A stretch of 11,118 nucleotides of DNA from Phoronis ovalis (Eukaryota; Phoronida; Phoronidae), in assembly GCA_028565635.1 (NCBI GenBank), contig JAOXYB010056223.1, positions 1 through 11,118 of the forward strand, written 5' to 3'. The notes beneath the pieces were generated by a model, which worked only from the letters and a program-made list of their open reading frames with translations, was not told where the DNA came from and searched no databases. This document shows positions 1 to 11,118 of the stretch, piece after piece; the first letter of the stretch is position 1, and each line of letters starts with the position of its first letter. The translations under genes were made by a program, and so were the position numbers.

Positions 1-88
1 TGGATCTGAATGACCCCAAAATCAATAGGCTTCATTGTCAATATGCAAGTAATATATGATTTAAGTTTCAAATGGATGTCACATTCCC

Positions 89-108
89 TTATTGAGATAT
101 CTCAATAA
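89..108. repeat. 20-bp perfect palindrome
   Basis: The core ATTGAGATATCTCAAT is extended by TT on the left and AA on the right to give a perfect 20-bp palindrome. The function is unknown; it may be part of an old element or chance. Confidence 0.6.
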
Positions 109-146
109 CAGTGAATCTGACGCGGCGGTTGCAGGGTAAATCCAAA

Positions 147-173
147 GTACCTCCAGCCTACTGCTGGGGGTAC
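147..173. repeat. Short hairpin
   Basis: GTACCTCCAGC and GCTGGGGGTAC pair over 11 positions (ten Watson-Crick pairs and one G-U wobble on the plus strand) around a five-base loop. It is intronic, and no known RNA family is recognised. Confidence 0.5.
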
Positions 174-529
174 AATAAACACTACATATCTAACATTTTA
201 CATTGGAGACACGTGCACGTATGTGATCTAAAAATATCCCAAAAGGCAAGCTTTTGTTCATTTTTGCTTTCCACTTTTAACAGCTTTCGAACAACACTTT
301 GTCAAACTGAACAAACATTTCTTAAGGACCCATAAACAAGTATTTTAACTAGAGTGGAAAATAATGAATTAGAAAAATAAAATAATTGTTTTGTCAAACT
401 TGGCGAGTCAAACTTTTGTAAAAAATGTTTGTGGTGTTCTGTTTATTTCGTGTCACCCTGTATAATCATTTACAGTTATCGCAATGAAATATCAAGTTTT
501 GTGTGCCAACAGAGAAAAGCAAGTCTTAC

Positions 530-10539
<10,010 letters not shown>

Positions 10540-11118
10540 CTGAAAAATAAAGAACATTATGCTTACACTGAATAGGAATTAATGTCTGTTTTCTGCAATA
10601 TCAATACTTATTCAGTACTGGTTAATATTAAAACTTGCTTCATTACCATACATAATATCAGTACATAATTGAGGTACTGCACATTATTATCAGAAAAGGG
10701 TCAAGAAAAAACAGGTGCAGTACATATATTTAAATATTTAAGTCGACAAACACAAAACTTATCTCTTATCTATGTATGCCACCAGGTAATAACTTTGCTG
10801 CTTGGTCACATGATACCAGGGTACAAATCCTGTTATTTGTGTATTAATTTTAATCAACATATATTTTTCAAAATATTTTTCTGTTTCTGTTGTGTACGAG
10901 GTCTCAATCACTACTGAGTAGTATATATATTATAATGTATATGCTGTCAAGTTGATCTCTGTACTGATATTAAGGGTGGTAATTGCTAAGGCGATAATCA
11001 TCCTCAGTGCAGTTTATGATTAACATTCCTTATTTAGAAGTTAAATTTTATTTTGTTTTTTATGAACTACAAGTAACTATTACAATGTTTGATTAGCAAA
11101 CAGTGTGTAAATATATAT
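10540..11118 (-). other. Intron 5' of the first visible exon (partial)
   Basis: This is AT-rich sequence with short TA runs near 10920-10938. I found no further SMG1 exon here on the minus strand and no other gene. It is read as the 3' part of an intron that ends at the acceptor of the exon at 10539. The human protein upstream of this point is low-complexity and poorly conserved, so a divergent exon could be missed. Confidence 0.6.

Larger units (their letters stand above)
1..529 (-). other. Start of the next SMG1 intron (partial)
   Basis: The intron begins GTAAGA and runs off the window. It holds a 20-bp perfect palindrome (89-108), a hairpin (147-173) and a transposon-end-like CACCCTGTATA near 453-463. 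These, together with a CpG-rich patch near 120-132, suggest an old mobile-element fragment, but I cannot delimit one. Confidence 0.7.

Noticed and set aside
111-335. A 74-codon plus-strand open frame starting in a CpG-rich patch
   Set aside because: There is no homology that I can recognise, it is interrupted by intron-like AT-rich sequence, and the patch is better explained as a repeat fragment.
10915-10945. TA-rich run as a promoter TATA box
   Set aside because: It lies in an intron upstream of an internal exon, with no initiator or first exon nearby; such runs are common throughout this sequence.

Overview
This window is a piece of an animal nuclear genome, most likely an invertebrate. 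The evidence is short exons of 59-225 bp separated by AT-rich introns of 136 to about 1250 bp, with GT-AG splice sites and pyrimidine-rich acceptors. There is no bacterial gene layout: no long ORFs, ribosome binding sites or operons. I cannot name the species.

One gene explains all the coding signal. It lies on the minus strand and enters at the high-coordinate end. I placed nineteen consecutive internal exons between 10539 and 530. Spliced together they total 2282 bases, which is two bases of a split codon plus 760 codons with no stop and no phase break. The product aligns from end to end with the N-terminal alpha-solenoid (HEAT-like) part of SMG1, the PI3K-related kinase that phosphorylates UPF1 in nonsense-mediated mRNA decay. 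The match covers roughly human residues 150 to 900 of about 3660 (from memory), with almost the same length. The best-conserved block is in the exon at 6279-6449 (VGWHID ... [14 protein letters not shown]). The start codon and first exons lie beyond 11118. The rest of the solenoid, the FAT region, the kinase domain and the FATC lie beyond position 1.

Layout from right to left: 10540-11118 is upstream intron; exons 1-4 (numbered within the window) span 10539-8197; exon 5 is at 7704-7829; the longest intron is 6450-7703; exons 6-9 span 6449-4722; exons 10-19 span 4227-530; and 1-529 begins the next intron. Exon 9 ends at a GC donor. Exon 6 ends at a weak donor with a second in-frame GT six bases further on.

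The clearest non-genic feature is a non-autonomous DNA transposon (MITE) of 379 bp at 8718-9096 in the third intron. It has about 88-bp terminal inverted repeats and a perfect 9-bp target duplication, and it sits 18 bp inside the intron from the donor of exon 3. Weaker signals are a possible non-LTR retrotransposon 3' tail near 7370-7438, a palindrome and hairpin near 89-173, and a transposon-end-like motif near 447-463. I see no RNA gene, CRISPR array, promoter or second protein-coding gene, and nothing that amounts to a new biological system.
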